Assembly (NCBI RefSeq): GCF_035207705.1
Contig: NZ_CP128187.1
Coordinates: 3,844,001 to 3,908,000, forward strand
Direction: 5' to 3'
DNA from: Maribacter sp. BPC-D8
Lineage (GTDB): Bacteria; Bacteroidota; Bacteroidia; Flavobacteriales; Flavobacteriaceae
Length of the DNA: 64,000 bases
Shown here: positions 1-7,670 of the stretch, piece after piece
Layout: every line of letters begins with the position of its first letter
Position numbering within the stretch: the stretch's first letter is position 1
The notes under the pieces: model-generated
What the model was told of the DNA's origin: nothing
The model's input: only the letters and a program-made list of their open reading frames with translations
Databases searched by the model: none
Program-made: the position numbers and the translations under genes

Positions 1-1
1 T

Positions 2-67
2 AACTGGGCTGGTAAAGAACCCTATGAAGAGCGATTTATTGAATTGGTATCTCGTAGATTCTCTTAA
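2..67 (+). CDS. C-terminal end of an unidentified gene (partial)
   Basis: An open frame enters from before the window and gives 21 residues ending in EERFIELVSRRFS before a TAA stop. A strong hairpin terminator follows within 15 bases, which supports this being a real gene end. The fragment is too short to assign to a family. Confidence 0.55.
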   Translation, partial: NWAGKEPYEERFIELVSRRFS

Positions 68-80
68 TTAATACCATATA

Positions 81-116
81 AGTAAAAAACCCAGCACTTG
101 TGTTGGGTTTTTTACT
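81..116. terminator. Bidirectional intrinsic terminator
   Basis: A near-perfect inverted repeat with arms AGTAAAAAACCCAGCAC and GTGTTGGGTTTTTTACT and a 2-nt loop. It has an A-run on one side and a T-run on the other, so it can work on both strands. It closes the partial gene that ends at position 67. Confidence 0.85.
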
Positions 117-192
117 TGATAATCGAAATCTAAATTAAATTTTCAATTCAATACCTCGCAGTCCTGCTTAGAGGTTTTTTACTTTAAAATAC

Positions 193-864
193 ATGGGAAA
201 GCTTTATTTAGTACCTACACCGATCGGAAATTTAGAGGATATGACCTTAAGGGCAATTCGTATTCTGAAAGAGGTAGATTTAATACTTGCGGAAGACACA
301 CGTACCAGCGGAAAATTATTGCATCATTTTGAGATTGGTACACAGATGAAAAGTCACCATATGCACAACGAGCATAATATGGTCGATTATTTGGTAGGTA
401 AGCTAAAAGGAGGTGAGAATATTGCACTCATTTCAGATGCAGGTACACCGGCAATTTCAGATCCTGGTTTTCTTTTAACCCGTGCCTGTGTAGAAGCGGG
501 TATTGAGGTCGACTGCTTGCCGGGCGCAACAGCTTTTGTACCAGCTTTGGTCAATAGTGGTCTGCCAAATGACAAGTTTGTTTTTGAGGGATTTTTACCC
601 GTAAAAAAGGGCAGGCAGACACGGTTGAAATTATTGGCAGAAGAACCACGTACCATTATCTTTTATGAATCTCCGCATAAGCTGCTAAAGACTTTAGCGC
701 ATTTTGTGGAATATTTCGGAGCAGAAAGACCTATTTCCGTTTCAAGAGAGTTAACTAAGCTCTACGAAGAAACAGTTCGAGGCACAGCCGAAGAAGTATT
801 AAAGCATTTTACAGAGAAACCACCAAAAGGGGAAATTGTAATTGTTGTTGGGGGAAATAAATAA
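193..864 (+). CDS. rsmI: 16S rRNA (cytidine(1402)-2'-O)-methyltransferase RsmI
   Basis: The product is 223 residues, normal for RsmI, which adds a 2'-O-methyl group to C1402 in the decoding centre of 16S rRNA using S-adenosylmethionine. The SAM-dependent tetrapyrrole-methylase fold is visible from its conserved segments: VPTPIGNLEDMT at residues 7-18, EDTR at 34-37, SDAGTPAISDPG at 81-92 and PGATAF at 110-115. A C-terminal FYESPHK segment is also typical. The ATG at 193 fits the usual start just before the first beta strand. The next gene starts 5 nt after the stop, so the two are probably co-transcribed. Confidence 0.95.
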   Translation: MGKLYLVPTPIGNLEDMTLRAIRILKEVDLILAEDTRTSGKLLHHFEIGTQMKSHHMHNEHNMVDYLVGKLKGGENIALISDAGTPAISDPGFLLTRACVEAGIEVDCLPGATAFVPALVNSGLPNDKFVFEGFLPVKKGRQTRLKLLAEEPRTIIFYESPHKLLKTLAHFVEYFGAERPISVSRELTKLYEETVRGTAEEVLKHFTEKPPKGEIVIVVGGNK

Positions 865-869
865 ATACT

Positions 870-1214
870 ATGACATTAGCAGAGTTCAAGAATAAACTAA
901 GGACTACACCGAAAGAAATTAATTTTTCTGACACCATGGTTGCGATTGATTCGAAATACAGTTTTACACCAACATCATATACTAACGGTAATGTAAGTAA
1001 CGAAGTTGGTCAAAATTCAGGTTCTTGTAAGCTATTCTCTTTTGCTATTAAAGAAGGACTTTCAAAAGAAGAAACTTTGGCTTGTTTTGGTCAGTACTAT
1101 TTTGACGAGGTGCTTCTTGACCTTAAAGGAAGTTCGCACCAAAATATTAGAAACTTTATAAATACGGGCTTTGAAGGCTTGTCTTTTGATGGCGAAGCAT
1201 TGAAGTTGCTTTAG
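870..1214 (+). CDS. HopJ type III effector family protein
   Basis: A 114-residue protein with the full HopJ-family pattern: an N-terminal helix (TLAEFKNKL), FSDTMVAIDSKYSFTPTSYTNG around residues 18-40, EVGQNSGSCKLFSFA in the middle, LACFGQYYFDEVL, and HQNIRNFINTGFEGL near the C-terminus. The family is named after a Pseudomonas syringae effector. It is widespread in free-living bacteria without a type III system, so the name says little about function here. It has no signal peptide or membrane segment and is probably cytoplasmic. It lies 5 nt behind rsmI. Confidence 0.85.
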   Translation: MTLAEFKNKLRTTPKEINFSDTMVAIDSKYSFTPTSYTNGNVSNEVGQNSGSCKLFSFAIKEGLSKEETLACFGQYYFDEVLLDLKGSSHQNIRNFINTGFEGLSFDGEALKLL

Positions 1215-1278
1215 AGTTATTTATTATTAAGATTCCGCTAGTACTCGTTAGAGGCATAAATTATACATCAATTACGCC

Positions 1279-1851
1279 ATGCAAGATTTATTATCTGAAA
1301 TAAGAGGTTGTACGGTTTGCAAGGCGCATTTGCCTTTAGAACCGCGACCTATTGTTGCAGGTTCTAAAAACTCTAAAATAATAGTAATAGGTCAGGCACC
1401 GGGCAGAAAGGCCCATGTAGAAAATAAACCTTGGGATGACCCTAGTGGTAAGAAGCTACGAGAATGGTTAGGTGTCACTGATGAAGAATTTTATAATCCC
1501 GATAATTTCGGAATTATACCCATGGGATTCTGTTACCCAGGTAAAGGAAAATCGGGTGACTTGCCACCCAGAAAAGAATGCGCCCCATTATGGCACCCAA
1601 GAGTATGGGAAGAATTTAAAAACGTAAAACTGATATTGCTGATCGGCAAATACTCACAAGACCAATATTTAGGAAAACAGGCAAAAAAGAATCTGACGGA
1701 GAACGTTTTACACTACGAGGAATACTTGCCAAAATATTTTCTTCTTCCTCACCCATCGCCAGTAAATCGTTTTTGGCGAAGTAAGAATCCGTGGTTCGAA
1801 GAAGATGTTGTTGGGGAGTTGCAGCAATTGGTAGCTAAGATTTTGGAATAG
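1279..1851 (+). CDS. Uracil-DNA glycosylase-like protein, copy 1
   Basis: A 190-residue protein of the uracil-DNA glycosylase superfamily. The water-activating motif is GQAPGRKAH (38-46) and the C-terminal DNA-intercalation motif is HPSP (158-161). Four cysteines (C11, C14, C85, C101) have the spacing of the [4Fe-4S] ligands in family 4/5 glycosylases. The central block with GFCYPGKGKSGDLPPRKEC is characteristic of the marine and flavobacterial members. It is expected to remove uracil or a related lesion from DNA, but substrate is unproven. It is followed after 59 nt by a close paralogue with the same direction. Confidence 0.82.
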   Translation: MQDLLSEIRGCTVCKAHLPLEPRPIVAGSKNSKIIVIGQAPGRKAHVENKPWDDPSGKKLREWLGVTDEEFYNPDNFGIIPMGFCYPGKGKSGDLPPRKECAPLWHPRVWEEFKNVKLILLIGKYSQDQYLGKQAKKNLTENVLHYEEYLPKYFLLPHPSPVNRFWRSKNPWFEEDVVGELQQLVAKILE

Positions 1852-1910
1852 GTTCCGTCATTTCACCCTATAGTGCTAGGTGGAAATTTAAAGTATACAT
1901 CAATAACATC

Positions 1911-2486
1911 ATGCAAGATTTATTATCTAAAATAAGAGGTTGTACTGTTTGTAAGGCGCACTTGCCTTTAGAGCCACGACCCATTGTTGCAGGTACTACT
2001 AATTCTAAAATCATATTGGTAAGTCAGGCACCAGGTACAAAAGCTCATGTTGAGAACAAAGCCTGGGACGAACCCAGTGGCAGAAAACTACGAGAATGGC
2101 TAGGAGTTTCTGATGAGGTATTCTTTAATCCTGATAATTTTGCGGTACTACCCATGGGTTTTTGCTATCCTGGTAAAGGAAAAACAGGCGACTTACCTCC
2201 AAGAAAAGAATGCGCCCCATTATGGCATTCGCAAGTGTGGGATGAATTTAAAAACGTAAAACTGATTCTACTTATTGGTAAATACTCACAAGACCAATAT
2301 TTAGGTAAACAAGCAAAAAAGAACCTGACGGAAAATGTCTTGCATTACAAAGAATATCTACCAAAGTTTTTCTTGTTACCACACCCATCGCCAGTAAATC
2401 ATTTTTGGCGAAGTAAGAATCCGTGGTTCGAAAAAGAGGTTGTAGGGGAGTTGAAAGAATTGGTGGCTGATATATTACAAAAATGA
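1911..2486 (+). CDS. Uracil-DNA glycosylase-like protein, copy 2 (tandem paralogue)
   Basis: A 191-residue paralogue of the preceding gene. Aligning by eye, about 29 of 190 positions differ (roughly 85% identity). The bases just before the ATG are also conserved, so the duplicated unit includes the 5' region. All four putative Fe-S cysteines (11, 14, 85, 101) and HPSP (158-161) are kept. The first motif changes from GQAPG to SQAPG (G38S), next to the catalytic segment, and several nearby positions also vary (V36L, I37V, R43T). This could mean altered substrate choice or reduced activity. Confidence 0.8.
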   Translation: MQDLLSKIRGCTVCKAHLPLEPRPIVAGTTNSKIILVSQAPGTKAHVENKAWDEPSGRKLREWLGVSDEVFFNPDNFAVLPMGFCYPGKGKTGDLPPRKECAPLWHSQVWDEFKNVKLILLIGKYSQDQYLGKQAKKNLTENVLHYKEYLPKFFLLPHPSPVNHFWRSKNPWFEKEVVGELKELVADILQK

Positions 2487-2509
2487 TGACTTTACTGTTT
2501 TTTCAAAAA

Positions 2510-2560
2510 TAAAATGTATCGAGAACCTAACGTGCTCCAAATGGTTCTCGATACATTTTA
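2510..2560. terminator. Long perfect hairpin after the glycosylase pair
   Basis: An 18-bp perfect inverted repeat (TAAAATGTATCGAGAACC at 2510-2527, complement at 2543-2560) with a 15-nt loop. It starts 24 nt after the stop of the second glycosylase gene. There is no long T-run, so it may be a 3' stabilising hairpin or a mobile palindrome rather than a classic terminator. A second hairpin with 9-bp arms follows at 2561-2584 (TTATTCAAT / ATTGAATAA) and a third with 7-bp arms at 2592-2619 (CTCGAAC / GTTCGAG). Confidence 0.5.
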
Positions 2561-2639
2561 TTATTCAATGAAAATATTGAATAATAAACTACTCGAACTG
2601 ACAGTAAAACATGTTCGAGCTTATACCCAAAATTAAACG

Positions 2640-2675
2640 GATTGCTTCTTCCGATAGCTATCGGAATCGCAATGA
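2640..2675. repeat. Palindromic intergenic repeat, left copy
   Basis: This segment contains the perfect 18-bp palindrome TTCCGATAGCTATCGGAA (2649-2666) inside the frame ATTGCTTC...TCGCAATGAC. The same frame in reverse orientation lies at 3203-3238, on the other side of osmC. The GATTGCTTC/TCGCAATGAC type of repeat is common between genes in flavobacteria, as remembered. Confidence 0.7.
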
Positions 2676-2738
2676 CAATTTTATAATTTTTACCAACAAC
2701 CAACATGGCGCCTAACAACATCCCAGCCTATATTGTTG

Positions 2739-2759
2739 TATTTTTGTAGCCTACAAAAA
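2739..2759 (+). promoter_or_regulatory. Candidate promoter with overlapping palindromic operator, osmC
   Basis: TATTTTTG at 2739-2746 fits the Bacteroidota -7 box TAnnTTTG and lies 23 nt before the osmC start codon. It overlaps a perfect palindrome with 9-bp arms (TTTTTGTAG at 2741-2749, CTACAAAAA at 2751-2759) around one central base. A symmetric site over the predicted transcription start suits a dimeric repressor. OsmC/Ohr genes are often controlled by MarR/OhrR-type regulators, but no such regulator is adjacent. Confidence 0.4.
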
Positions 2760-2769
2760 ACATAAAATT

Positions 2770-3198
2770 ATGAGTACAACAAATCATATTAGTACAAAGT
2801 GGTTGGGCAACATGTCTTTCGAAAGTAATAATCCTTCAGGGCATTCTTTACGAATGGATATCGCCAAAGAAGATGGTGGTGACGGTAGTGGTTTTAGACC
2901 AAAAGCATTAATGTTGTCTTCATTAGCGGGTTGCTCTGGCTTAGATGTAGCGGCAATGTTTAAGAAGATGAAATTAGAAGTAGATGAGTTTCATATCGAA
3001 ACTATCGCAAACTTAACTGATGAGCATCCTAAGTTTTATGACAAAGTAGTTATAGAATATCATTTTCATGGTGAAGACCTAAACGAGAAAAAACTACAAA
3101 GAGCAGTAGACTTATCTGTCGAAAAATATTGCGGAGTAATGGAAATGTTCAGACAATTCGCCGAGCTAGATATTAAGACTGTTTTTCATAAAAAATAA
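2770..3198 (+). CDS. OsmC family peroxiredoxin
   Basis: A 142-residue OsmC/Ohr-fold protein. The two cysteines expected of the thiol-dependent peroxidase are present: C55 in SLAGCSGLDV and C121 in EKYCGVMEM. Members reduce organic hydroperoxides as cytoplasmic dimers. The C-terminal SVEKYCGVMEMF segment is closer to OsmC-like than to strict Ohr proteins, so substrate preference is unclear. It stands alone, with a promoter-like palindrome upstream and inverted copies of an intergenic repeat on both sides. Confidence 0.85.
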   Translation: MSTTNHISTKWLGNMSFESNNPSGHSLRMDIAKEDGGDGSGFRPKALMLSSLAGCSGLDVAAMFKKMKLEVDEFHIETIANLTDEHPKFYDKVVIEYHFHGEDLNEKKLQRAVDLSVEKYCGVMEMFRQFAELDIKTVFHKK

Positions 3199-3202
3199 AA
3201 CG

Positions 3203-3290
3203 CCATTGCGATTCCGATAGCAATCGGAAGAAGCAATCTGTTTGTTTGGTACACCTAAGTGAGAGATTGCTTCGTGCCTCGCAAAGACGA
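3203..3290. repeat. Palindromic intergenic repeat, right copy with second arm
   Basis: Bases 3203-3238 are the reverse complement of the repeat at 2640-2675, with one base changed inside the central palindrome. A further arm at 3263-3288 (AGATTGCTTC...CTCGCAAAGACG) is the reverse complement of the outer part of 3203-3238. The two arms could therefore fold into a large hairpin just after osmC. Confidence 0.65.
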
Positions 3291-3336
3291 TATCGATTAT
3301 ACTCTGAACACTGACAACTGATACTGCCAACTGAGA

Positions 3337-3381
3337 AATTTGAATTTGAATTTGAATTTGATTTTTGAATTTGAATTTGAA
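3337..3381. repeat. TTGAAT hexanucleotide microsatellite before recJ
   Basis: Six or seven tandem copies of AATTTG/TTGAAT with one interruption (ATTTTT), ending 27 nt before the recJ ATG. The words CTGAACACTGA at 3304-3314 and 3391-3401 bracket it. Slippage could change the length of the recJ leader, but no effect can be seen from the sequence. Confidence 0.7.
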
Positions 3382-3407
3382 GAACTGTAAACTGAACACT
3401 GAATAGA

Positions 3408-5096
3408 ATGCGCTGGACAATTAAACCGAAACCGAAACAAGAGGATATTGATGCATTAGCCGATGCGTTAAAGGTCGATGATTTGGTGGCGCAGTTATTG
3501 TTGCAAAGAGGGATTTCAACTTATGAAGAGGCGAAAGATTTCTTTCGTCCGCAGTTAGAAGATTTACATGATCCTTTTCTAATGAAGGACATGGATATTG
3601 CGGTGAACAGGATTGAGGAAGCAATTGCCAACGGAGAGAATATTTTAGTGTATGGCGATTATGATGTCGATGGTACAACGGCTGTTGCTTTAATGTCGTC
3701 ATATCTGTTGAGTTACTATCCTAATGTGGCAACCTATATTCCGGATCGGTATGATGAGGGGTATGGAGTATCGTATAAAGGAATTGATTTTGCAGAGGAT
3801 AATGGGTTCACATTAATCGTTGCATTGGACTGCGGAGTGAAAGCAATTGATAAGGTTGCCTATGCAAAAGAGAAGGAGATTGATTTCATTATTTGTGACC
3901 ACCACAGACCAGGAAAAACATTGCCCGATGCAGTAGCAATTCTAGATCCAAAACGAGACGATTGTAGCTATCCGTACGATGAGTTATGTGGTTGCGGAGT
4001 AGGTTTTAAGTTAATTCAGGCATTAGGTTCTCGAAGAGGAGAAACTATTGACGATGTTATCTATTACCTTGATTTAGTGGCAACTGCAATCGGAGCGGAT
4101 ATAGTACCGATAACCGGAGAGAATCGAATACTAGCTTTCTATGGCTTACAGGTTATCAACCAGCAGCCTAGAGCCGGATTCAAAGCTATTATAAATCAGA
4201 TCAATAAAACAGAGCTTACGATAACCGATGTAGTGTTCGTTATTGCACCTAGAATTAATGCTGCCGGTAGAATGAAACATGGTCAATATGCGGTAAATCT
4301 ATTGACCGAAACCAATATAGACCAGGCCATAAAATTCGCTGCTGAAATCGAAATATTCAATACCGATAGAAGGGGCTTAGATCAAGAAATTACCATTGAA
4401 GCGTTAGGGCAAATTCAAGAAAATCAAGAGGAAGAAGGTTTCACTTCTGTCGTATATAAAGATACTTGGCATAAAGGGGTGATCGGTATTGTAGCATCGA
4501 GATTAACAGAAACCTACTATAGACCAACACTTGTTTTTACTAAAAGCGGCGATAAGCTCGCAGCATCGGCAAGATCGGTTAGAGGGTTTGATGTGTATAA
4601 TGCCCTAGAAGGTTGTGCAGATTATATAGAACAGTTTGGCGGACACAAATATGCTGCAGGTTTAACGATGTTAGAAGAGCAGTATAATAACTTCAAACAT
4701 CAGTTCGAGAAAGTGGTGAAAGAGAGTATTGATCCACAAATGTTGATACCAGAAATTAGTATCGATACCGTAATTGAGTTGAAAGATATTAATGCAAAAT
4801 TAATGCGGATTTTAAAACAGTTTGCTCCATTTGGTCCAGGTAATATGTCACCAGTATTTATGGCAGAAGACTTAAAAGATACCGGTTATGCAAAAGGTGT
4901 CGGTAAAGAAGAAGCACATTTAAAAGTTTCGGTAGTACAGCAAGACAGTCATAAAATTGATGGTATCGGTTTTAATATGGGCGATAAACTTTCATTGGTA
5001 ACTGGCAGAAAACCTTTTAGCGCTGTTTTTTCTATTGATGAAAATGAGTGGCAAGGTAATGTGAGTCTACAATTGAAGTTAAAGGACATCAAATGA
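3408..5096 (+). CDS. recJ: Single-stranded-DNA-specific exonuclease RecJ
   Basis: A 562-residue protein, the normal size for RecJ, a 5'-3' single-strand DNA exonuclease used in recombination and mismatch repair. The DHH phosphoesterase motifs are present: DYDVDGT (84-90), D141 in ALDCGVK, and the signature DHH at 164-166. The DHHA1 segment GGHKYAAGLT lies near residue 411 and the nucleic-acid-binding C-terminal domain follows. The stop overlaps the start of the next gene by 4 nt (ATGA), which suggests translational coupling. Confidence 0.95.
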   Translation: MRWTIKPKPKQEDIDALADALKVDDLVAQLLLQRGISTYEEAKDFFRPQLEDLHDPFLMKDMDIAVNRIEEAIANGENILVYGDYDVDGTTAVALMSSYLLSYYPNVATYIPDRYDEGYGVSYKGIDFAEDNGFTLIVALDCGVKAIDKVAYAKEKEIDFIICDHHRPGKTLPDAVAILDPKRDDCSYPYDELCGCGVGFKLIQALGSRRGETIDDVIYYLDLVATAIGADIVPITGENRILAFYGLQVINQQPRAGFKAIINQINKTELTITDVVFVIAPRINAAGRMKHGQYAVNLLTETNIDQAIKFAAEIEIFNTDRRGLDQEITIEALGQIQENQEEEGFTSVVYKDTWHKGVIGIVASRLTETYYRPTLVFTKSGDKLAASARSVRGFDVYNALEGCADYIEQFGGHKYAAGLTMLEEQYNNFKHQFEKVVKESIDPQMLIPEISIDTVIELKDINAKLMRILKQFAPFGPGNMSPVFMAEDLKDTGYAKGVGKEEAHLKVSVVQQDSHKIDGIGFNMGDKLSLVTGRKPFSAVFSIDENEWQGNVSLQLKLKDIK

Positions 5097-5479
5097 GAAT
5101 AGAGCACATTGCTATTTGGGTAACGGATCTAGAAGCAATGCGTGCATTTTATGAAACGTATTTCAATGCCGTAGTAGTAGGAGAAAAGTATCATAATGCG
5201 ACCAAAAAATTCACATCTTACTTTTTAAGTTTTACTGATGGTGCAAGGTTAGAACTTATGCATAAACCAAGTATTACTGCAACCACAGATAATGAAGTAA
5301 ATACCGGATTCATACATTTTGCCATGTCGGTAGGGACAAAAGAACAAGTAGATTTTTTGACTGAAAAGCTAAGATTTGACGGATTTAAAATTACTGGTGA
5401 GCCTAGAACTACAGGCGATGGCTACTACGAAAGTGTGATTCTCGACCCAGAAGGCAATCAGATAGAAATCACCATTTAA
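5093..5479 (+). CDS. VOC family (glyoxalase/bleomycin-resistance-like) protein
   Basis: A 128-residue protein of the vicinal-oxygen-chelate fold, made of two beta-alpha-beta-beta-beta modules. The expected metal ligands are visible: H5 (EHIAIWV), E54 (ARLELMH), H75 (GFIHFAM) and E125 (NQIEITI). This four-ligand set is that of glyoxalase-I-like enzymes. Substrate cannot be predicted. The start overlaps the recJ stop by 4 nt. Confidence 0.8.
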   Translation: MRIEHIAIWVTDLEAMRAFYETYFNAVVVGEKYHNATKKFTSYFLSFTDGARLELMHKPSITATTDNEVNTGFIHFAMSVGTKEQVDFLTEKLRFDGFKITGEPRTTGDGYYESVILDPEGNQIEITI

Positions 5480-5541
5480 CAATACTATTTATAATTGTTC
5501 TAAATAAGATTCATATATTTATATTAAATATGTAAATTCTT

Positions 5542-5904
5542 ATGAACGATATACATCCTATTTACCAAAATGATTTCGGAATAGCCTTCCAATGGAAAAG
5601 AGAGAAGCCAAATGAAGCAAATAAAGTTCAAGTGATTTTCAGGGATATTGGACTTTTACTTACCAAGAGCGAATTGCGGCATTTTTCTAAATGCATAGCA
5701 GATACTGTAGAAAATGGCAAGGATACTATTTGTGGAGATTGCAAAACGAAAGATTCTTGTCGATCTTTATTGTTGAATACACCTGCGCACCAAATAACTT
5801 TTGCGGTAAGTTACCAAGAAGCGATTGAAGTAAGAGATTTAATAAATGGCACCATGTTTAAGCTAGAGTTAGATTCTTACTTTGGCGAATTAGGCATTGA
5901 ATAA
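5542..5904 (+). CDS. Conserved hypothetical protein with a CxxC-x5-C cluster
   Basis: A 120-residue soluble protein that I do not recognise with confidence. It carries C51 and a compact cysteine cluster, C64-x2-C67-x5-C73 (CGDCKTKDSC), which could bind zinc or an Fe-S cluster, or form disulfides. There is no signal peptide or membrane segment. It resembles small conserved proteins of unknown function found in other Flavobacteriaceae. It lies 62 nt after the VOC gene in the same direction. Confidence 0.7.
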   Translation: MNDIHPIYQNDFGIAFQWKREKPNEANKVQVIFRDIGLLLTKSELRHFSKCIADTVENGKDTICGDCKTKDSCRSLLLNTPAHQITFAVSYQEAIEVRDLINGTMFKLELDSYFGELGIE

Positions 5905-6007
5905 GTAGAAAAAAACTAGCATTGCATGTATCGATTAATTTGTTCGGTATTCTTTATATGCCCTGTTATTTATTAAATATCTTTGAATCCTATTTAGCGA
6001 TTGCCTT

Positions 6008-7270
6008 ATGAGCGTTAATGATCCATATGCAGCCTTAAGATATAAGGAATTCAATATTTTTCTTCTAGTTCGTTTTGCCATGGTTTTTGCCTGGTCTATG
6101 CAATTTATAGTCATAGAATGGCAAGTATATTCGATGACAAAAGACCCGTTATCATTAGGTATTATTGGTTTGATGGAAGTGATACCTGCAGTTAGTATGG
6201 CACTTTTTGCCGGACATATTGTGGATCAAAAAGAAAAGCGAAACTTGCTGATAAAATGTATTTGCGGTTTCTCTGTCATTAGCTTCGGTCTGTTTATGCT
6301 TAGTCTTCCATCTGTTTTAGAAAGCTATGAGACCAAAGTTATTCTTTACGGTATATATGCATTGGTCTTTTGTGGCGGATTGGTTCGAGCATTTCTAGGT
6401 CCCACTATATTTTCATTAATAGCTTTAATAGTTCCTAAAAAAATATATCCAAATGCTGCTACGTGGAGTAGTACTACATGGCAAATGGCATCAGTTCTTG
6501 GTCCGGCATTAGCAGGGTTTTCTATTAGTTTAATAGGTGTACATTGGTCTATGTGTGTCATTTTCGGTTTTTCCTTATTGGCATTGACGGCACTTTTCAA
6601 TATTTCTAAAAAACCAATTCTTAATCCGAAGTTAGGGGAGCCAGTTTTTCAGAGTTTAAAAGAAGGACTAACATTCGTTTTTAAGAATAGAGCAGTATTA
6701 GGTGCTTTAACCTTAGATATGATTGCCGTACTTTTTGGTGGTGCAGTGGCATTGTTGCCCATTTTTGCTCAAGATATATTACATGTTGGGTCAGAAGGTT
6801 TCGGCGTATTAAGAGCAGCACCTGCAGTTGGGGCAGCCATAACAATGTTGGGTTCTACGAGGTTTCCGTTACATAAAAATGCAGGAAAGAAATTATTATT
6901 CGCCGTATTTGGATTCGGAATATGTATGATCGTCTTTGGATTATCTACCTATTTCTGGCTGTCTGTTATCGCGTTGTTCTTAAGTGGCGCAGTTGACGGC
7001 GTATCAATGATTATAAGACAAACGATATTACAATTAAAGACTCCTGATAATATGCGTGGGCGAGTTGCTTCGGTAAATTCAATGTTCGTAGGGTCATCTA
7101 ATGAATTGGGCGCTTTTGAAAGCGGAGTAACGGCAAAATTAATGGGAACGGTAACCGCCGTTGTTTTTGGCGGCACCATGACTTTATTGACCGTTGGTCT
7201 TACCGCGATTGTTTCGCCTAAATTTAGAAAGCTCGATCTACAGAAAGATGTTGAAGAGCATGAGAGTTAA
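6008..7270 (+). CDS. MFS transporter (EntS-like exporter family)
   Basis: A 420-residue membrane protein with about 12 hydrophobic segments. The arrangement, with an N-terminal FNIFLLVRFAMVFAWSMQF segment, GHIVDQKEKR after helix 2, and DGVSMIIRQTILQLKTPDNMRGRVASVN in the C-terminal half, is typical of the MFS_3/enterobactin-exporter-like group. The RGRV motif is especially characteristic. The exported substrate is unknown. It is followed directly by a strong terminator. Confidence 0.85.
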   Translation: MSVNDPYAALRYKEFNIFLLVRFAMVFAWSMQFIVIEWQVYSMTKDPLSLGIIGLMEVIPAVSMALFAGHIVDQKEKRNLLIKCICGFSVISFGLFMLSLPSVLESYETKVILYGIYALVFCGGLVRAFLGPTIFSLIALIVPKKIYPNAATWSSTTWQMASVLGPALAGFSISLIGVHWSMCVIFGFSLLALTALFNISKKPILNPKLGEPVFQSLKEGLTFVFKNRAVLGALTLDMIAVLFGGAVALLPIFAQDILHVGSEGFGVLRAAPAVGAAITMLGSTRFPLHKNAGKKLLFAVFGFGICMIVFGLSTYFWLSVIALFLSGAVDGVSMIIRQTILQLKTPDNMRGRVASVNSMFVGSSNELGAFESGVTAKLMGTVTAVVFGGTMTLLTVGLTAIVSPKFRKLDLQKDVEEHES

Positions 7271-7290
7271 ATCACTTAGATTCATATCAT

Positions 7291-7320
7291 AAAAAAAGCC
7301 CCTAATTAGGGGCTTTTTTT
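7291..7320. terminator. Bidirectional intrinsic terminator after the MFS gene
   Basis: A perfect 30-bp palindrome, with arms AAAAAAAGCCCCTAA and TTAGGGGCTTTTTTT and no loop. It ends the MFS gene on the plus strand and can also terminate minus-strand transcription coming from the repeat region to its right. Confidence 0.9.
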
Positions 7321-7496
7321 ATTGTAGGTGGTACTTAATGTTTGGGTCATTAAGCGGGGGAACTTGTAGGTAAACTGTAGATTTGGGAATCAACACTTAA
7401 TCTTAACAACAGTGTAAAGGTATCACCAATTGGTAGTTTACACTAACTTTTGTTGTGAAGTGCTAATTTTAACATGTAAGAAAAGGATTACATGTT
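7291..7496. repeat. Structured intergenic repeat, copy A
   Basis: The first of two alignable copies of about 205 bp in a gene-free stretch of 639 bp (7271-7909). It begins with the GCCCCTA terminator hairpin and contains a 7-bp hairpin (CTTAATG at 7334-7340, CATTAAG at 7348-7354) whose loop is TTTGGGT. A second GTAGGT...GATTTGGG block follows near 7375-7397. It ends with a 9-bp hairpin (AACATGTAA at 7471-7479, TTACATGTT at 7488-7496) with loop GAAAAGGA. No coding frame is shared with copy B, so it is probably non-coding RNA or a DNA element. Confidence 0.6.
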
Positions 7497-7566
7497 GTTT
7501 GATGATATTTTTAACTTGAATAAGTCTGATTTTATAAAAAAGACATCATATAAAAAATGTAAATTA

Positions 7567-7665
7567 TTTATCTTTTCTGAAGAGTGAATGAATAGTATTT
7601 CCATTTTTAAAAATTTAAAGGATTTTTTAATTTGAAATTATTAAACTTGAATCAGAAAAGATAAA
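7567..7665. repeat. 14-bp inverted repeat between copies A and B
   Basis: TTTATCTTTTCTGA at 7567-7580 is perfectly complementary to TCAGAAAAGATAAA at 7652-7665, with a very AT-rich 71-nt loop. It lies exactly between the two structured repeats and could form the stem of a larger RNA fold. Confidence 0.5.
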
Positions 7666-7670
7666 ACAAC

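Noticed and set aside
2527..2721. A minus-strand 64-codon frame between the glycosylase pair and osmC
   Set aside because: It runs through three hairpins and a palindromic repeat; composition follows those repeats and not a protein.
7492..7587. A 31-codon frame starting MLFDDIF after the end hairpin of repeat A
   Set aside because: Its start codon lies inside the hairpin, and repeat B has no matching frame.
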